Positions 42,081-53,908 of a DNA stretch of 64,000 bases are shown here, piece after piece. Location of the stretch: assembly GCA_004295565.1 (NCBI GenBank), contig AP019416.1:1488001-1552000 (forward strand), in the 5' to 3' direction. Numbering within the stretch: the first letter of the stretch is position 1; each line of letters starts with the position of its first letter. The notes beneath the pieces were generated by a model, which saw nothing but the letters and a program-made list of their open reading frames with translations, searched no databases and was not told the DNA's origin. The stretch is from Vreelandella olivaria (lineage in GTDB: Bacteria; Pseudomonadota; Gammaproteobacteria; Pseudomonadales; Halomonadaceae). The translations under genes were made by a program, and so were the position numbers.

Positions 42081-44614
42081 ATGAGCGACCAGGATTACGA
42101 ACACGACGCTGAACATCTTGATTGGCAACTTGACGATGAACAGTCATCAACCAGTGATGATGCCCCGGTAGTGAAGAGAGTAACGAAAAGAGCAGTAAAG
42201 AGAGTCGCGAAAAGAGCGCTCAAAAGCAGGCTAGCCAGCCGGAGGGCAGTGATTACCGCTCCGACGGCGAACGGGTAAACTCTCTGGTGCCCGCCAGCGA
42301 AATGCTGCCCGAGCGCATCTACCTTCTGCCTATTCACAACCGTCCTTTTTCCCTGCCCAGGTGCAGCCGCTGGTGGTTAACCGCGAACGCTGGGAAGAGA
42401 CCATGCGCCGAGTGGGTAACACGCCGCACCACACCCTAGGCGTTGCCTTTGTGGGGAGCAGGGCGTTACCTCCCTGGATCACGAAGGTTTTCCTGAGATC
42501 GGCACTGCGGTTAAAGTGCATAAGCTCAAGGGCGAAGACGACCAGATCCAGTTTATCGCCCAGGGACTTCAGCGTTTCAAGATTACCCGCTGGCTCTCTA
42601 AAGAGCCGCCCTACCTTGTTGAAGTGACATACCCTAAAGAGCCGGTGGATGCGGAAAACGAAGAGACTCGCGCCTACGCCATGGCGATTATCAACGGCAT
42701 TAAAGAGCTACTGCCGATCAATCCGCTGTATGGCGAAGAGCTCAAGCACTACCTCAACCGCTTTAGCCCGCATCAGCCGGGGCCATTGACCGATTTTGCT
42801 GCTGCCATTACCTCTGCCAAGGGCCCAGAACTGCAGGATGTGCTGGCCACCTTGTCGGTGGAGGAGCGGATGCAGAAAGTCCTGCCGCTGCTACGTAAAG
42901 AGATCGATGTGGCCCTGCTGCAGGGCGAGATCAGCGAGCAGGTCAACGCGCAAATGCAGGATCGCCAGCGCGAGTTCTTCCTGCGGGAGCAGCTAAAGGT
43001 CATTCAGCGTGAGCTGGGTATCTCCAAAGATGATCGTGAAAACGATGTGGATACCTTTCGGGCGCGCTTGGAATCGCTGGTGGTGCCTGAGCGTGTTCAA
43101 TCGCGTATTGACGACGAGCTCAACAAACTCAGTGTGTTGGAAACCGGCTCGCCGGAGTACGGCACCACGCGTAACTACCTGGACTGGCTAACATCGCTGC
43201 CCTGGGGAGTGACCAGCCAGGATCAGTTGGATCTACCCCATGCACGCCAAGTGCTCGATCGTGACCACGATGGCCTGAAAGACGTGAAAGAGCGCATTAT
43301 CGAATTTCTCGCCGAGGGCACTTTTAAAGGCGACGTAGGCGGCTCGATTGTGCTGTTGGTAGGCCCGCCAGGGTAGGTAAAACTTCCATCGGCCGTTCGA
43401 TCGCTGAAGCTCTGGGGCGTCAGTTCTACCGCTTCTCGGTCGGCGGTATGCGCGACGAAGCGGAAATCAAGGGGCATCGGCGTACCTATGTGGGCGCTAT
43501 GCCCGGCAAACTGGTGCAAGCCTTTAAGGAAGTCGAGGTCGAAAACCCGGTTATCATGCTGGATGAGATCGACAAGCTGGGCCAGTCCTTCCAGGGCGAC
43601 CCCGCTTCGGCGCTGCTGGAAGTGCTCGACCCCGAGCAGAACGTCGATTTCCTCGATCACTATCTTGATGTGCGCATGGATCTCTCCAAGGTGCTGTTTA
43701 TCTGCACCGCCAACACCCTGGATTCGATTCCTGGGCCGCTGTTGGATCGTATGGAGCAGATCCGCCTTTCGGGCTATATCGCCGAAGAGAAGCTGGCGAT
43801 TGCCAAGCACCACCTGTGGCCAAAGCTGCTCAAGCGCGACAACCTGACCAAAAAACGCATCAGTCTCTCCGATGCGGCCTTGAAGCAGGTGATAGAAGGC
43901 TACGCCCGGGAAGCCGGGGTGCGGCAGTTGGAGAAACAGCTTCACCGTATTGTGCGTAAGTCGGCGGTTAAGCTGCTGGAAGAGGAGGCCGAAACAGTCA
44001 AGATATCGGTTAAAAATCTTGAAGAGTTCCTGGGGGCGCCGATCTTCCGTAAAGAGAAAGTGCTCACCGGCGAAGGGGTGGTGACAGGCCTGGCGTGGAC
44101 ATCCATGGGCGGGGCAACGCTGCCCATTGAAGCGGGCAAAGTGCACTCGCTTGATCGTGGCTTTAAGCTTACCGGCAAGCTTGGTGAGGTGATGCAGGAG
44201 TCTGCCAATATCGCCTACAGCTATACCCTGGGTCACCTACAGGAGTATGGCGCCGATGCGGACTTCTTCGACTCGGCCTTTGTACACTTGCACGTACCCG
44301 AGGGCGCTACGCCGAAAGATGGCCCTTCGGCCGGTGTCACCATGACTACTGCGCTGCTGTCATTGGCCAAGCACCATGCGATTGACCGGCCTTTGGCGAT
44401 GACCGGCGAGCTGACCCTGACCGGTCAGGTGCTGCCGGTAGGGGGGATTCGCGAGAAAGTGATTGCCGCGCGGCGCAGTGATATTTTTGAATTGATTCTG
44501 CCCGACGCCAATAAGCGCGATTACGAAGAGTTGCCGGACTATCTAAAAGAGGGCATGACGGTGCACTTTGCCAAGCGTTACCGTGATGTGGCCAATGTGG
44601 TGTTTGGCCGCTAA
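42081..44614 (+). CDS. lon: ATP-dependent protease Lon with charged N-terminal extension
   Basis: About 845 residues. ATG 42081 follows TGGAGG. A ~75-residue Ser/Lys/Glu-rich extension precedes the substrate-binding domain (ERIYLLPIHNRPFFPAQVQPL). AAA+ module: Walker A VGPPGVGKTS needs one more G in the run at ~43372; Walker B NPVIMLDEIDKLG; sensor CTANTLDSIPGPLLDRME. Protease domain: catalytic Ser in TPKDGPSAGVT and Lys in GGIREKVIAARR. Frameshifts at ~42170-42240, ~42345, ~42460 and ~43372. Role: degrades misfolded and regulatory proteins in the cytosol. A good terminator follows. The long extension marks it as a variant of the standard enzyme. Confidence 0.92.
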
Positions 44615-44660
44615 TCAGGTCTATACAACCTCTTTAAAACGTCATCCAACTCATATAACA

Positions 44661-44689
44661 AGCGTCTTACGAAAGTAAGGCGCTTTTTA
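44661..44689 (+). terminator. Rho-independent terminator after lon
   Basis: AGCGTCTTAC-GAAA-GTAAGGCGCT stem-loop with one G-U style mismatch, GNRA tetraloop, followed by TTTTT. Lies 47 bp after the lon stop. Confidence 0.88.
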
Positions 44690-44778
44690 CGCTTGTTCAC
44701 TGGTTTACTGACAAAATCTGTAGCGATAATAGCGTATGCTTTAATAAAAATTAAGAATATCTAATTCTTGGAGAACTA

Positions 44779-46946
44779 ATGCGCAATAATCAGCCCGTGA
44801 CCCAACGTGAGTATGTCCTGAGTGAGGAAGCAGTACTGATCTCTCGCTCGGATTTAAAGGGCAATGTGACCTATGCCAACCCCACTTTTGTTGAGGTCAG
44901 CGGCTACAGCCGCGACGAGCTGATCGGCGCGCCCCACAACCTTCTTCGCCACCCTGATATGCCTGAAGCGGCTTACGCCGATTTCTGGAAAACCATCCAA
45001 GCCGGGGAAACCTGGCAAGGCGTGGTCAAAAACCGCCGTAAAAATGGCGACCACTACTGGGTGCATGCCACGGTCGCCCCGCTGCGGGACGGGGAGCGTA
45101 TCGTTGGCTATACCTCTGTGCGTCGTAAAGCTGCTGGAAAAGCGGTGGCCCGTGCAGAAAAAATCTACGCTGAAATTCGGGAAAAGGCAAATCCCGCCAC
45201 TACGCGCTAGCCCACGGCACACTGCGGCGTAAAGGCTTGACCGGCATACTGGCGCGCTTTCAGTTCTCCAGCCTGAAAGCCAAACTCACCAGTATGGTGG
45301 TGGTCTCGTTGCTACTGCTCTGCTTTTCGGGCGGGTTGGGGGTTTACGCGGTGATGGTCTCCGGCGAGCGACTGGAAACACTTAATCAATCAGGGTTGAG
45401 TGATGTCAGCTCGCTGCAGCATATTGAGCGCTACATTGGGCAAACGGTTGAGACACTGGAGCCTGCGGTACGCAGCCCGCGCAGGGCTGACCTGGAGGCC
45501 GTCAATGCAGATATTGGCCAATATACCAGTGCCATGCAAACCCTGTGGGCGGATTACTACGTCGATGATGCCGTCAATGTTGAAGCCGCCCAGGCGTTTG
45601 ATAGTGCGTTAACTACCTGGACAACCGGGGTACAAACCAGCTTGGTGGCGATTGAGGAGGGGGAATGGATTCGCGGCCTTTGAAGCCTTTAATGACGTGG
45701 TGGTGCCGACCACTGACTCACTGCGCGAGATGAATAGCACCCTGGTCGAGCAGGTGCGCGCCGATGCCGAAGCGCTGGTCGCCCAGGCGCAAAGTGGTCG
45801 TCAACAGCTGCTAATAGCTCAACTGGTGCTACTGGCCATTGGCTTTTGGTCATGATCGGCCTGAGCGTGATGATTCTGAGATCGGTGTTTCGCAGCCTGT
45901 CCGGCGCACGCTATATCACCTTTCAAATTGCCGCGGGTAATCTGGCCGCCCGTGAACGTCGTCAAACCAATGATGAGCTGGGCGAACTGCTTTATTCCCT
46001 GGATACCATGCGTTTTAGCCTATCCAGCATCGTGGGTGATGTAGAGAGCCGGGTATCCGTCGTCACTCCAGCGATTCAACAGATCGCCGCTGAAAACGAA
46101 GAGCTCTCTTCGCGTACCGAGCAGCAGGCATCGTCGCTTCAACAGACCGCTTCCAGTATGGAGGAGATGACCTCGACGGTTCAGCAGAACACCGATAATG
46201 CCCGTCAAGCAACTGATCTGGCGGTACAAAACGCGGCCAGCACCCGGGAAACAGGCAAGCAGATGCAGCAGTTGGTCGAGCGTATGCAGCGTATCGCCCA
46301 GAGCGCTGAAAAGATGACCGAGATGATCAGTGTGATCGACGGTATTGCCTTTCAAACCAATATTTTGGCACTTAATGCCTCGGTAGAAGCCGCCCGTGCT
46401 GGCGAACATGGCCGTGGCTTTGCAGTGGTTGCCAGCGAAGTACGTAACCTGGCTGGTCGCAGCGCGGATGCCGCTCAGGAAATCCGTAAGATGATCGATA
46501 GTACCACCCAGGAAGTCAGCGGAGGCCGCAGCGCGGTGGAGCAGGCGGAGCGGGCAATTGAGGAGGTCTCACAGCAGGTCAGCCGGGTCAGTGAGCTGAT
46601 GGAGTCGATCAGCACGGCCTCCAGCGAACAGAGCAGCGGGATCGGTCAAATTAACTCGGCGATTACCGAAATGGATACTGTGACCCAGCAGAACGCCTCC
46701 AAAGTTCAGTCGATTGCGGCATCCGCGGACAATCTCGCCCTGGAAGCCTTTGAGCTCGCTAACGTGGTTGATGCGTTCCGCTTGGAAGGCGCTCAGGATG
46801 AGAATATCAAAGAGGCGCGGGCTAAGTTACAGCGCGCTAACCACGCGCTCAGTAAGGCCGCCCAGCGTCTACCTGCCCCTGCCGAGCAGCGCGCTAAGTC
46901 ACCCTCAACACAGCCTCGCGCGGCTGACCAGTGGGAAGCGTTCTAG
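44779..46946 (+). CDS. Aer-like PAS chemoreceptor, copy 1
   Basis: About 725 residues over four frames. N-terminal PAS domain ([65 protein letters not shown]) of the aerotaxis-receptor type, which in Aer binds FAD and senses redox state. Then a helix ([21 protein letters not shown]), a periplasmic four-helix region, second helix, HAMP and a signalling domain ([27 protein letters not shown]), ending DQWEAF, close to a CheR-tether pentapeptide. Breaks at ~45185, ~45660 and ~45850. FAD binding is inferred. Confidence 0.88.
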
Positions 46947-46998
46947 CCCGTTAGTCAACGCCTTAGGTGCTTGATTTTTCTTTATTCGATTTAATCAC

Positions 46999-47020
46999 AT
47001 GCCACCCTCTGCGGTGGCAT
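46999..47020. terminator. Hairpin terminator between the two Aer-like genes
   Basis: ATGCCACC-CTCTGC-GGTGGCAT is a perfect 8-bp stem followed by ATTT. The T-run is weak. Confidence 0.6.
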
Positions 47021-47114
47021 ATTTCATGCATTACCTCTAATTGAAAAGGCTTGGTGCTAGGGAACCGAAGCCTAATGATGGCGCAAGCCTTCAATAAAAA
47101 AATAGGGGGACTAA

Positions 47115-49271
47115 ATGCATAATGCCGAACAAGCAGTATCCGCTGTTTATGAATTAGCCGATGACGAGGTGTTGATCTCACGCTCGGATTTGCAAGGCAG
47201 GATCACCTATGCCAACCAGACCTTCGTAGACGTGAGCGGCTACTCGTTGGACGAGATCATGGGCGAACCCCATAGCCTGTTTCGCCACCCCAGCATGCCC
47301 AAAGCGGTTTTTAAAAACTTATGGGAAACCATTGAGGCGGGTAAAACCTGGCAAGGCCTGATCAAGAATCGCCGTCAGACGGGCGAAGCGTACTGGATGC
47401 ATACCACTGTTGCGCCGCTGCTCAATGGCGAACGCGTAGTGGGTTATACCTCTATCCGTCGCAAAGCCTCGGCTAAGGCGATTACCCGAGCAGAGCGCGT
47501 ATACGCTGCTATGCAACAGGGCAGAGTACGTGGCTTTAAGCTTCATTATGGTGCGTTACGCCGCACTGGGCTACGGGGTTGGGCGCAACGCTTTAGTTTC
47601 AGTAGCATCCAGGCCAAGCTCATCGGGATGGTGTTGGCGTCTATTATCTTATTGATGATGGCGGCAGCGGCGGGGGTTTATGGTTTAACCAGTTCCGCAG
47701 AACGTCTGCGAACGCTAAATCAAACTGGCCTGGAAGGGGTTTCTGACCTGCAGCAGATTGATCAGCGGGTGAGCCAAGCGATCCAGGCGTTAGAGCCAGC
47801 GGTGCGCAATCCTCGTCGGGCCGATCTTGAGGCCCTTGAAAGCCAACTAACCACCATGAGTGCCGACATCGAACAGTCGTGGCAGAAGTACACTGAGCTG
47901 CGCGCAGCGGGCGGCGGCGTTCAGGACGGTCTGGCGGCCCACCTCGGCAACTTTATAGAGGCTTCAGATACGGCGTTTGTCGCTATTCGTGATGGCAACG
48001 GCTTCGCGGCGTTTGAAGCGTTTAATGACATCGTGCAGCCGACTTCTGCAAGTATTAGTGCCACGATTAATTTGCTCGTTGAGCAAGAGCGTGCAGCAGC
48101 CCATATATTGATGGAGAACGCCGAGCAGCAGCAGAAAGTACTGCTATACGGGCAACTAGGTGTGCTGCTAATGGGCATCGTGCTGATGGTTGGGTTGAGC
48201 ATGGCGGTACTCAAATCGTTAATCAAATCACTCAATGAAGCGCGTCGGGTGACGTTCCAAATTGCCGCTGGCAACTTGGCCAATCGGGTAACGCTAAAGC
48301 GTAACGATGAACTGGGTGAGCTTCTCAACTCACTCGAAACGATGCGTTCAAGCTTGTCGGGGCTGATCACCGAAGTGGGCAACAAAGTCGATGTGGTCAC
48401 GCCCGCGTCTGAGCATATCAAACAGCAGAACGAAGACCTGGCAACGCGCACCGAGCAGCAGGCCTCCTCGCTACAGCAAACCGCCTCTAGCATGGATCAA
48501 ATGACCGCCACCGTTCAGCAAAACAGCGAAAATGCCCGTCAGGCAAATCAACTGGCCATGCAAAATGCCACCACCAGCCGCGAAACCGGCGAGCGGATGC
48601 AGGCGCTAGTCGAACGAATGGAACGCATCGCCGCCAGTGCCAATAAGATGACCGATATCATCAGCGTGATTGACGGTATCGCTTTTCAAACCAATATTCT
48701 GGCGCTGAATGCTTCGGTAGAAGCCGCCCGAGCGGGCGAGCAGGGGCGTGGTTTTGCCGTGGTGGCGAATGAGGTGCGCAATTTGGCCGGACGCAGCGCC
48801 GATGCCGCTGGCGAGATTCGCCGCTTGATCGACACCTCCTCTCAGGAGATCAGCGGTGGCGCTCAGGCGGTGAGAGAGGCCGAAGCCGCCATTGATCAGG
48901 TCGTCAACCAGGTCATGAAAGTCAGCGATATTATGGAGGAGATCAGCACCGCCTCCGATGAACAGAGCAATGGCATCGCCCAGATTAATACCGCTGTTGC
49001 TGAAATGGATCATGTCACCCAGCAGAACGCCTCCAAGGTACAATCGATTTCCAGCGCTGCTCAAGACCTCACCCGCGAAGCGCTAGCCTTGCCAACGTTA
49101 TCGCCGCCTTTCGCTTGGAAGGGGCTGCCGAGAGAGCAGCGAGACGGCCCGTGAACGCTGCTCAAACAGGCAGGGCTTGCGCCCATGCCATCATTATCCT
49201 CAGCGTCCCAGGCGTTAGGCTCGCCTCAAGTTCGCCCGCCTCTACCTGAAACGCTTGCTCAGCCAGCCTAA
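47115..49271 (+). CDS. Aer-like PAS chemoreceptor, copy 2
   Basis: About 718 residues, near-parallel to copy 1: PAS ([38 protein letters not shown]), helix (IGMVLASIILLMMAAAAGVYGL), periplasmic region with a [14 protein letters not shown] block shared with copy 1, HAMP and signalling tip [27 protein letters not shown]. The open frame stops at 49154 after a shift at ~49085; the better end is ANVIAAFRLEG then LAPMPSLSSASQALGSPQVR and a stop at 49271. ATG 47115 follows AGGGGGA. It differs from copy 1 in the tail, which here lacks the DQWEAF end. Confidence 0.87.
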
Positions 49272-49473
49272 ACGCCAAGGCAACCAGTGTTGAATCCGCG
49301 CCATGGAGGGCGCTCCTCTCTCATTACATCTAGCCTCTTCACCTAATCCTGCATCTAGTCTCTACGCATCGCTCATGCCACAATCTAAGGCCGCTGGATT
49401 GACACCAGCTCCCGCCTTTTATGCGGTGGGCTGATAAATAATAGAGAGTAAAAAGTAGAGAGTAGAGGAAGCC

Positions 49474-51317
49474 ATGCCAGAGTATCGCTCACGTACCACC
49501 ACCGCTGGCCGCAATATGGCCGGTGCCCGCGCGTTATGGCGCGCAACGGGTATGCAGGACGGTGATTTTCAAAAGCCGATTATTGCGGTCGCCAACTCCT
49601 TTACCCAGTTTGTGCCGGGCCATGTTCACTTAAAAGATATGGGCCAACTGGTGGCGCGGGAGATTGAGAAAGCCGGGGGGTTGCCAAAGAGTTCAATACC
49701 ATCGCGGTGGATGACGGCATCGCTATGGGCCACGACGGCATGCTCTACTCGCTGCCTAGCCGCGACCTGATCGCCGACAGCGTCGAGTATATGTGCAATG
49801 CCCACTGCGCTGATGCGCTGGTGTGTATTTCCAACTGCGACAAGATTACCCCTGGAATGCTGATGGCTGCTCTGCGCCTCAATATTCCGGTTATCTTTGT
49901 CTCCGGCGGCCCTATGGAAGCGGGTAAAACCAAGCTGCTCAACCACGGACTGGATCTCGTTGATGCCATGGTCATGGCCGCCGACGACAGCGTAGACGAT
50001 GACACCCTGGCGGAAGTCGAGCGCAGCGCCTGCCCCACCTGTGGCAGCTGTTCGGGGATGTTTACCGCCAACTCAATGAACTGCCTGACGGAAGCATTGG
50101 GGCTGGCGCTGCCGGGTAACGGCACGGTATTGGCTACCCACTCGGATCGCCGTCGTCTGTTTGAAACGGCGGGGCACCGGATTGTCGAGCTGGCCAAGCG
50201 TTACTACGAAGGTAACGAGACGCACCTGCTGCCCCGCGCCATTGCCTCCAAGGCGGCGTTTAAAAACGCCATGACCCTGGATATCGCCATGGGCGGTTCC
50301 ACCAACACCATCCTGCACTTCCTCGCGGCAGCCCAAGAGGCCGAAGTGGACTTCACCATGGCGGATATCGACCGCCTCTCCCGTGAAGTACCCCAGCTAT
50401 GCAAAGTGGCGCCCAATACCCAGAAGTACCATATCGAAGACGTCCACCGGGCCGGCGGCATTATGGCCATTCTCGGTGAACTGGATCGTGCCCGGGTGCT
50501 GGATACCTCGGTGCCCACCGTGTACGGCGATAGTCTGAAAGCCGCACTGGATGAGTGGGACATCATGCGCTCGCCAAGCGCTGAAGTGGTCGAATTCTTT
50601 AAAGCCGGGCCAGGGGGCATCCCGACCCAAACGGCATTCTCTCAAAGTGCCCGCTGGCCGAGCCTGGATGGCGACCGCGCCACCGGCTGTATTCGTGACC
50701 TTGAACACGCCTTCTCCCAGCAGGGCGGCTTGGCCGTGCTTTACGGCAATATCGCGCTGGATGGCTGCGTGGTTAAAACCGCCGGAGTCGATGACTCGAT
50801 CCTGGTGTTTGAAGGGCCCGCCCATGTGGTGGAGTCTCAGGATCAAGCCGTCGCCGATGTGCTGGCGGATAAGGTCAAAGAGGGTGATGTGGTGGTGATC
50901 CGCTACGAAGGCCCCAAAGGCGGCCCGGGCATGCAAGAGATGCTCTACCCCACCTCCTATCTTAAATCCAAGGGGCTAGGCAAAGCCTGTGCGCTACTGA
51001 CTGACGGGCGCTTCTCTGGCGGCACTTCAGGGCTTTCGATAGGTCATGTCTCCCCTGAAGCAGCGGCAGGTGGCGCCATTGGGTTGATCGAGCAGGGCGA
51101 CCTGATCTGCATCGATATCCCCAACCGGGCAATCAACGTTAAACTGACCGATGCTGAATTGGCGGCTCGCCGGGAAGCGATGGAAGCCAATGGCGCCTCG
51201 GCCTGGAAGCCAGTGGAACAGCGCCCTCGCAAGATTACCCCAGCGCTTAAAGCCTATGCGCTGTTGGCGACCTCCGCTGATAAAGGAGCGGTTCGGGATC
51301 TAAGCAAACTCGACTGA
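49474..51317 (+). CDS. ilvD: Dihydroxy-acid dehydratase
   Basis: Third common step of branched-chain amino acid synthesis; contains an iron-sulfur cluster. About 614 residues. [37 protein letters not shown], a shift at ~49680, then [20 protein letters not shown]. Cluster-binding Cys: [22 protein letters not shown] and [21 protein letters not shown]. The rest is intact ([30 protein letters not shown]) to 51317. Preceded by AGAGGAAGCC. Confidence 0.95.
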
Positions 51318-51360
51318 TACACGCAGCTAAAACACACAATCAGCCCGAGTAAGGAGTCAA

Positions 51361-52413
51361 ATGAAGGCGATTATAAACGTTGGATTAGTCGGCTACGGTT
51401 TCGCTAGCCAAACTTTCCACGCACCGCTCATCCAGGCCACGGAAGGCCTGGATTTAGTCGCAGTCTCTTCAAGCGATGCGGCCAAGGTTCAGGCGTCACT
51501 GCCTGAGGTTGAGGTAGAAGCTCAGGCATCAGCGCTCTGCCAGCGTAGCGATATTGATTTGATCGTTATCCCTACGCCTAACGACACCCACTTCTCGATT
51601 GCTAAAGCGGCACTCTCGGCGGGGAAGCACGTTGTGGTCGACAAACCCTTTACGGTCACGCTGTCAGAAGCCAAGTTGCTCAAAAAGTTGGCGGATGACA
51701 AAGAGTGCTATTGTCGGTGTTTCACAACCGCCGTTGGGACAGTGACTTCCTTACCGTTAAGGCATTGCTTGCAGCGGGCACACTAGGGAGGCTGGTTAAT
51801 TTTGAATCCCATTTTGACCGCTTTCGCCCGGAAGTGCGCGACCGCTGGCGCGAGAAAGCTACCCCGGTGGTGGTATCTGGTACGACCTGGGCCCACACCT
51901 GCTAGATCAAGCCTGCGAGCTGTTCGGCATTCCCCACGCTATTCTGCTGGAGCTAGGCACATTGCGAGATGGCGCCAAAGCCGACGATGATTTTCTAGCA
52001 CTGCTCGATTACGAAAGCTTTCGCGTTACCCTGGCAGCGGGGACGCTGGTGGCCGAACCGACACCACGCTTCCGGATCAATGGCACCCAGGGCAGCTTTA
52101 TTAAATACGGCTTAGACCCTCAAGAGGATCGCCTGAAAGCAGGCGAAGTGCCGACACCCCAGTGGGGCGAAGACACCAGCATGGCACCCTGACGCTGCGC
52201 GAAGGGGAGGGGGAAAACGCGCCGCTAACGCGTCGTGAGCTCCCGACCCTGCCGGGGGACTACCTGGCCTATTACCAAGGCATCACCGCCGCTATCCGTG
52301 ATAAAGCACCGCTCCCGGTAAGTGTCGACGACGCCCTGCGCTCAATGACCCTGCTGGAAGCAGGCCTGGACAGCCACCGCCAACGGCGCTGGATCGCATT
52401 GAAGAACCATTGA
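51361..52413 (+). CDS. Gfo/Idh/MocA family oxidoreductase
   Basis: About 350 residues in four frames. ATG 51361 after AAGGAG. NAD(P)-binding motif VGLVGYGFASQTFHAPLI, then IDLIVIPTPNDTHFSIAKAALSAGKHVVVDKPF (the EKP-like DKP motif), VFHNRRWDSDFLTVK, IWYDLGPHLLDQACELFG and LRINGTQGSF-like RFRINGTQGSFIKYG. Breaks at ~51700, ~51870 and ~52183. It resembles E. coli YdgJ-type proteins. The substrate is a sugar or polyol derivative by family, not known here. Ends at a repeat cluster. Confidence 0.85.
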
Positions 52414-52449
52414 TGGTGAATCGTAAATTGTGAATGGAGAATTGATTTT

Positions 52450-52592
52450 GTAGCGCGTGGTAAGCCTAAGGCGCACCCGCGGGAGCAGCGCAGCGGTGCC
52501 GGGGTTGGTTGCGTGCCACTGGGCGTCGTTCCGACGCCTCTCGCGGGTGCCTCATTCGCTCGTGCCTCGCGAGATTCGTTACCACGCGCTAC
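52450..52592. repeat. Palindromic repeat family B, copy 1
   Basis: Starts GTAGCGCGTGGTAAGCC and ends with its inverted form CGTTACCACGCGCTAC, giving terminal inverted repeats of ~16 bp. An inner pair (GCACCCGCG ... CGCGGGTGC) makes a second stem. Same element at 60563-60727 and 60760-60922. Confidence 0.85.
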
Positions 52593-52625
52593 GGTAAGTG
52601 CTCGAAGCTGAACCTTTAGGTTTTC

Positions 52626-52698
52626 GTAGCGCGGCGTAAGCGTCAGCGCACCCGCAACGGCGGCCCGGCGCGAAAGCAGCGCGAAGCGGTGCCAGGGT
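52626..52698. repeat. Palindromic repeat family B, copy 2 (left half)
   Basis: GTAGCGCGGCGTAAGCGTCA through GCGCACCCGCAACGGCGGCC to GCGGTGCCAGGG. The right half is missing. A ~33-bp spacer resembling those between copies at 60 kb separates it from copy 1. Confidence 0.8.
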
Positions 52699-52779
52699 TA
52701 GAGATCACTACTACCATTAGGTTTGTTAAGCTAGTCCCAACCGCTGTTGCAGTGTTCGTTACGGGCTTTTAGGGGAAAC

Positions 52780-53395
52780 ATGCCGATAGAACCTGGTGAA
52801 TACCCAATAATTGAGCCCAGTACAGCGTTAGGGCGTGCACTCGTTGAGTTTTTGATGTGCTTGAGCCTGTATATGCAAGTGGCGAGAAAGGCATATTTCA
52901 AGTGATTGTATTTGGAGGCTGCGCGGTTCACATTCATTCTCAAGCGCGAGGAAGTGCGGATATAGATGCCGAGGTCGCCTCTCATGGGTTGGCCAAAAAT
53001 CGGACATCGTTGCGCTTCTGGATGAAGACACCTATGTATTCACTGATGAAGATGGCGTAGTGCAGATACTAGAGCTAGATGCTAGCTTCAATACGACGTT
53101 GGCTCCTTTGCATGAAGATTACGAAGATCGTGTCATTCGGTTAGTGACACAGAGTAATGTCCCCAACGTAGAAGTCTACATCGCGAGTGCGCTTGATGTG
53201 GCGATTACTAAACTTGGTCGCTTTGGTGACCGTGATCAAAGCGATATTCAGACGTTGCTGCAGCTTCCCTATATAAGCATCGAAGAATTTGAACGGTTAG
53301 CCCGAGAAGCAATCAGCTACTATGTGGGAGATGAAACTCGCATTTTAGGTAACCTAAAAGTGATGTTAGACGACTACCATCGTAGCGAGGACTAA
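52780..53395 (+). CDS. Predicted nucleotidyltransferase (DUF6036/AbiEii-like)
   Basis: About 205 residues. ATG 52780 after AGGGGAAAC. One T restored in the run at ~52849 and one A at ~52996 give a single clean frame: ALVEFFDVLEPVYAS, the transferase motif FQVIVFGGCAVHIHSQARGS then ADIDAE (GG...R.S.DID, the metal-binding acidic pair), GLAKKSDIVALLDEDTYVF, then VEVYIASALDVAITKLGRFGDRDQSDIQTLL and LEDYHRSED-like end. The motif is that of small nucleotidyltransferases in AbiEii/DUF6036-type toxin-antitoxin or defence pairs. It is 2 bp from the next gene. Whether it acts as toxin or antitoxin is unknown. Confidence 0.72.
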
Positions 53396-53397
53396 CT

Positions 53398-53829
53398 ATG
53401 AAAGCTTCTGTCAAACGCAAGCTTTTATACCGAGTGGGGGCTGCTGGCTCGCTTGAAAATGCGGTTGAGGATGTTAGGCAACTGGCGGAAAATATTTGGT
53501 ATAAAGGCTATCATCCCACGTGGGCTGAACTTGAAACACTCCGTTCTGTAATGTCAAGCGAGTCGTTTCAGCGTTCGCTTTGCGTGCTTGAATTGCTTAG
53601 CCAGTACCCTGTCTGCTGCCGAGATACTGCACGACACCTACAGCAATTGACCCGTCGATACCACCATCAGTTGCTGGGGGATGAAGATGTACGTCCCCAA
53701 GGCAGGTATTCTCCTAGCCAGCGATGGGGACTAACCGATACTACAATTTCGCTTCGCAAAGCACTGTTGCCACTGCAAACGCGCATCTATGCTGATGCAA
53801 AAGCAGATCGACATGGTTTAAGTGCATAG
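53398..53829 (+). CDS. Unknown partner of the nucleotidyltransferase
   Basis: 143 residues starting 2 bp after the transferase stop, so certainly co-transcribed. It reads SVKRKLLYRVGAAGSLENAVEDVRQL, NIWYKGYHPTWAELETLRSVMSS, FQRSLCVLELLSQYPVCC, TARHLQQLTRRYHHQLLG, ending YADAKADRHGLSA. Basic, mostly helical, no membrane helix. I do not recognise a family and see no catalytic motif; a late frameshift in the C-terminal third is possible. Position suggests it is the other half of a two-gene toxin-antitoxin-like or defence unit. Confidence 0.6.
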   Translation: MKASVKRKLLYRVGAAGSLENAVEDVRQLAENIWYKGYHPTWAELETLRSVMSSESFQRSLCVLELLSQYPVCCRDTARHLQQLTRRYHHQLLGDEDVRPQGRYSPSQRWGLTDTTISLRKALLPLQTRIYADAKADRHGLSA

Positions 53830-53908
53830 TGGGTATAGTACAAACTCCTCGACAGTGGAGTGCCCCAAAAAAGCACTAACACCTTACCCCTCACGCTTCA
53901 CCACCCAA

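Larger units (their letters stand above)
52414..52779. other. Intergenic region with palindromic repeats
   Basis: Almost entirely two copies of the ~165-bp palindromic repeat (52450-52592 and 52626-52698). The last ~80 bp are the leader of the nucleotidyltransferase gene. No gene is visible. Confidence 0.8.

Noticed and set aside
43223-44236. 337-codon frame on the minus strand inside lon
   Set aside because: It is the antisense shadow of a clear Lon coding region and has no family features.
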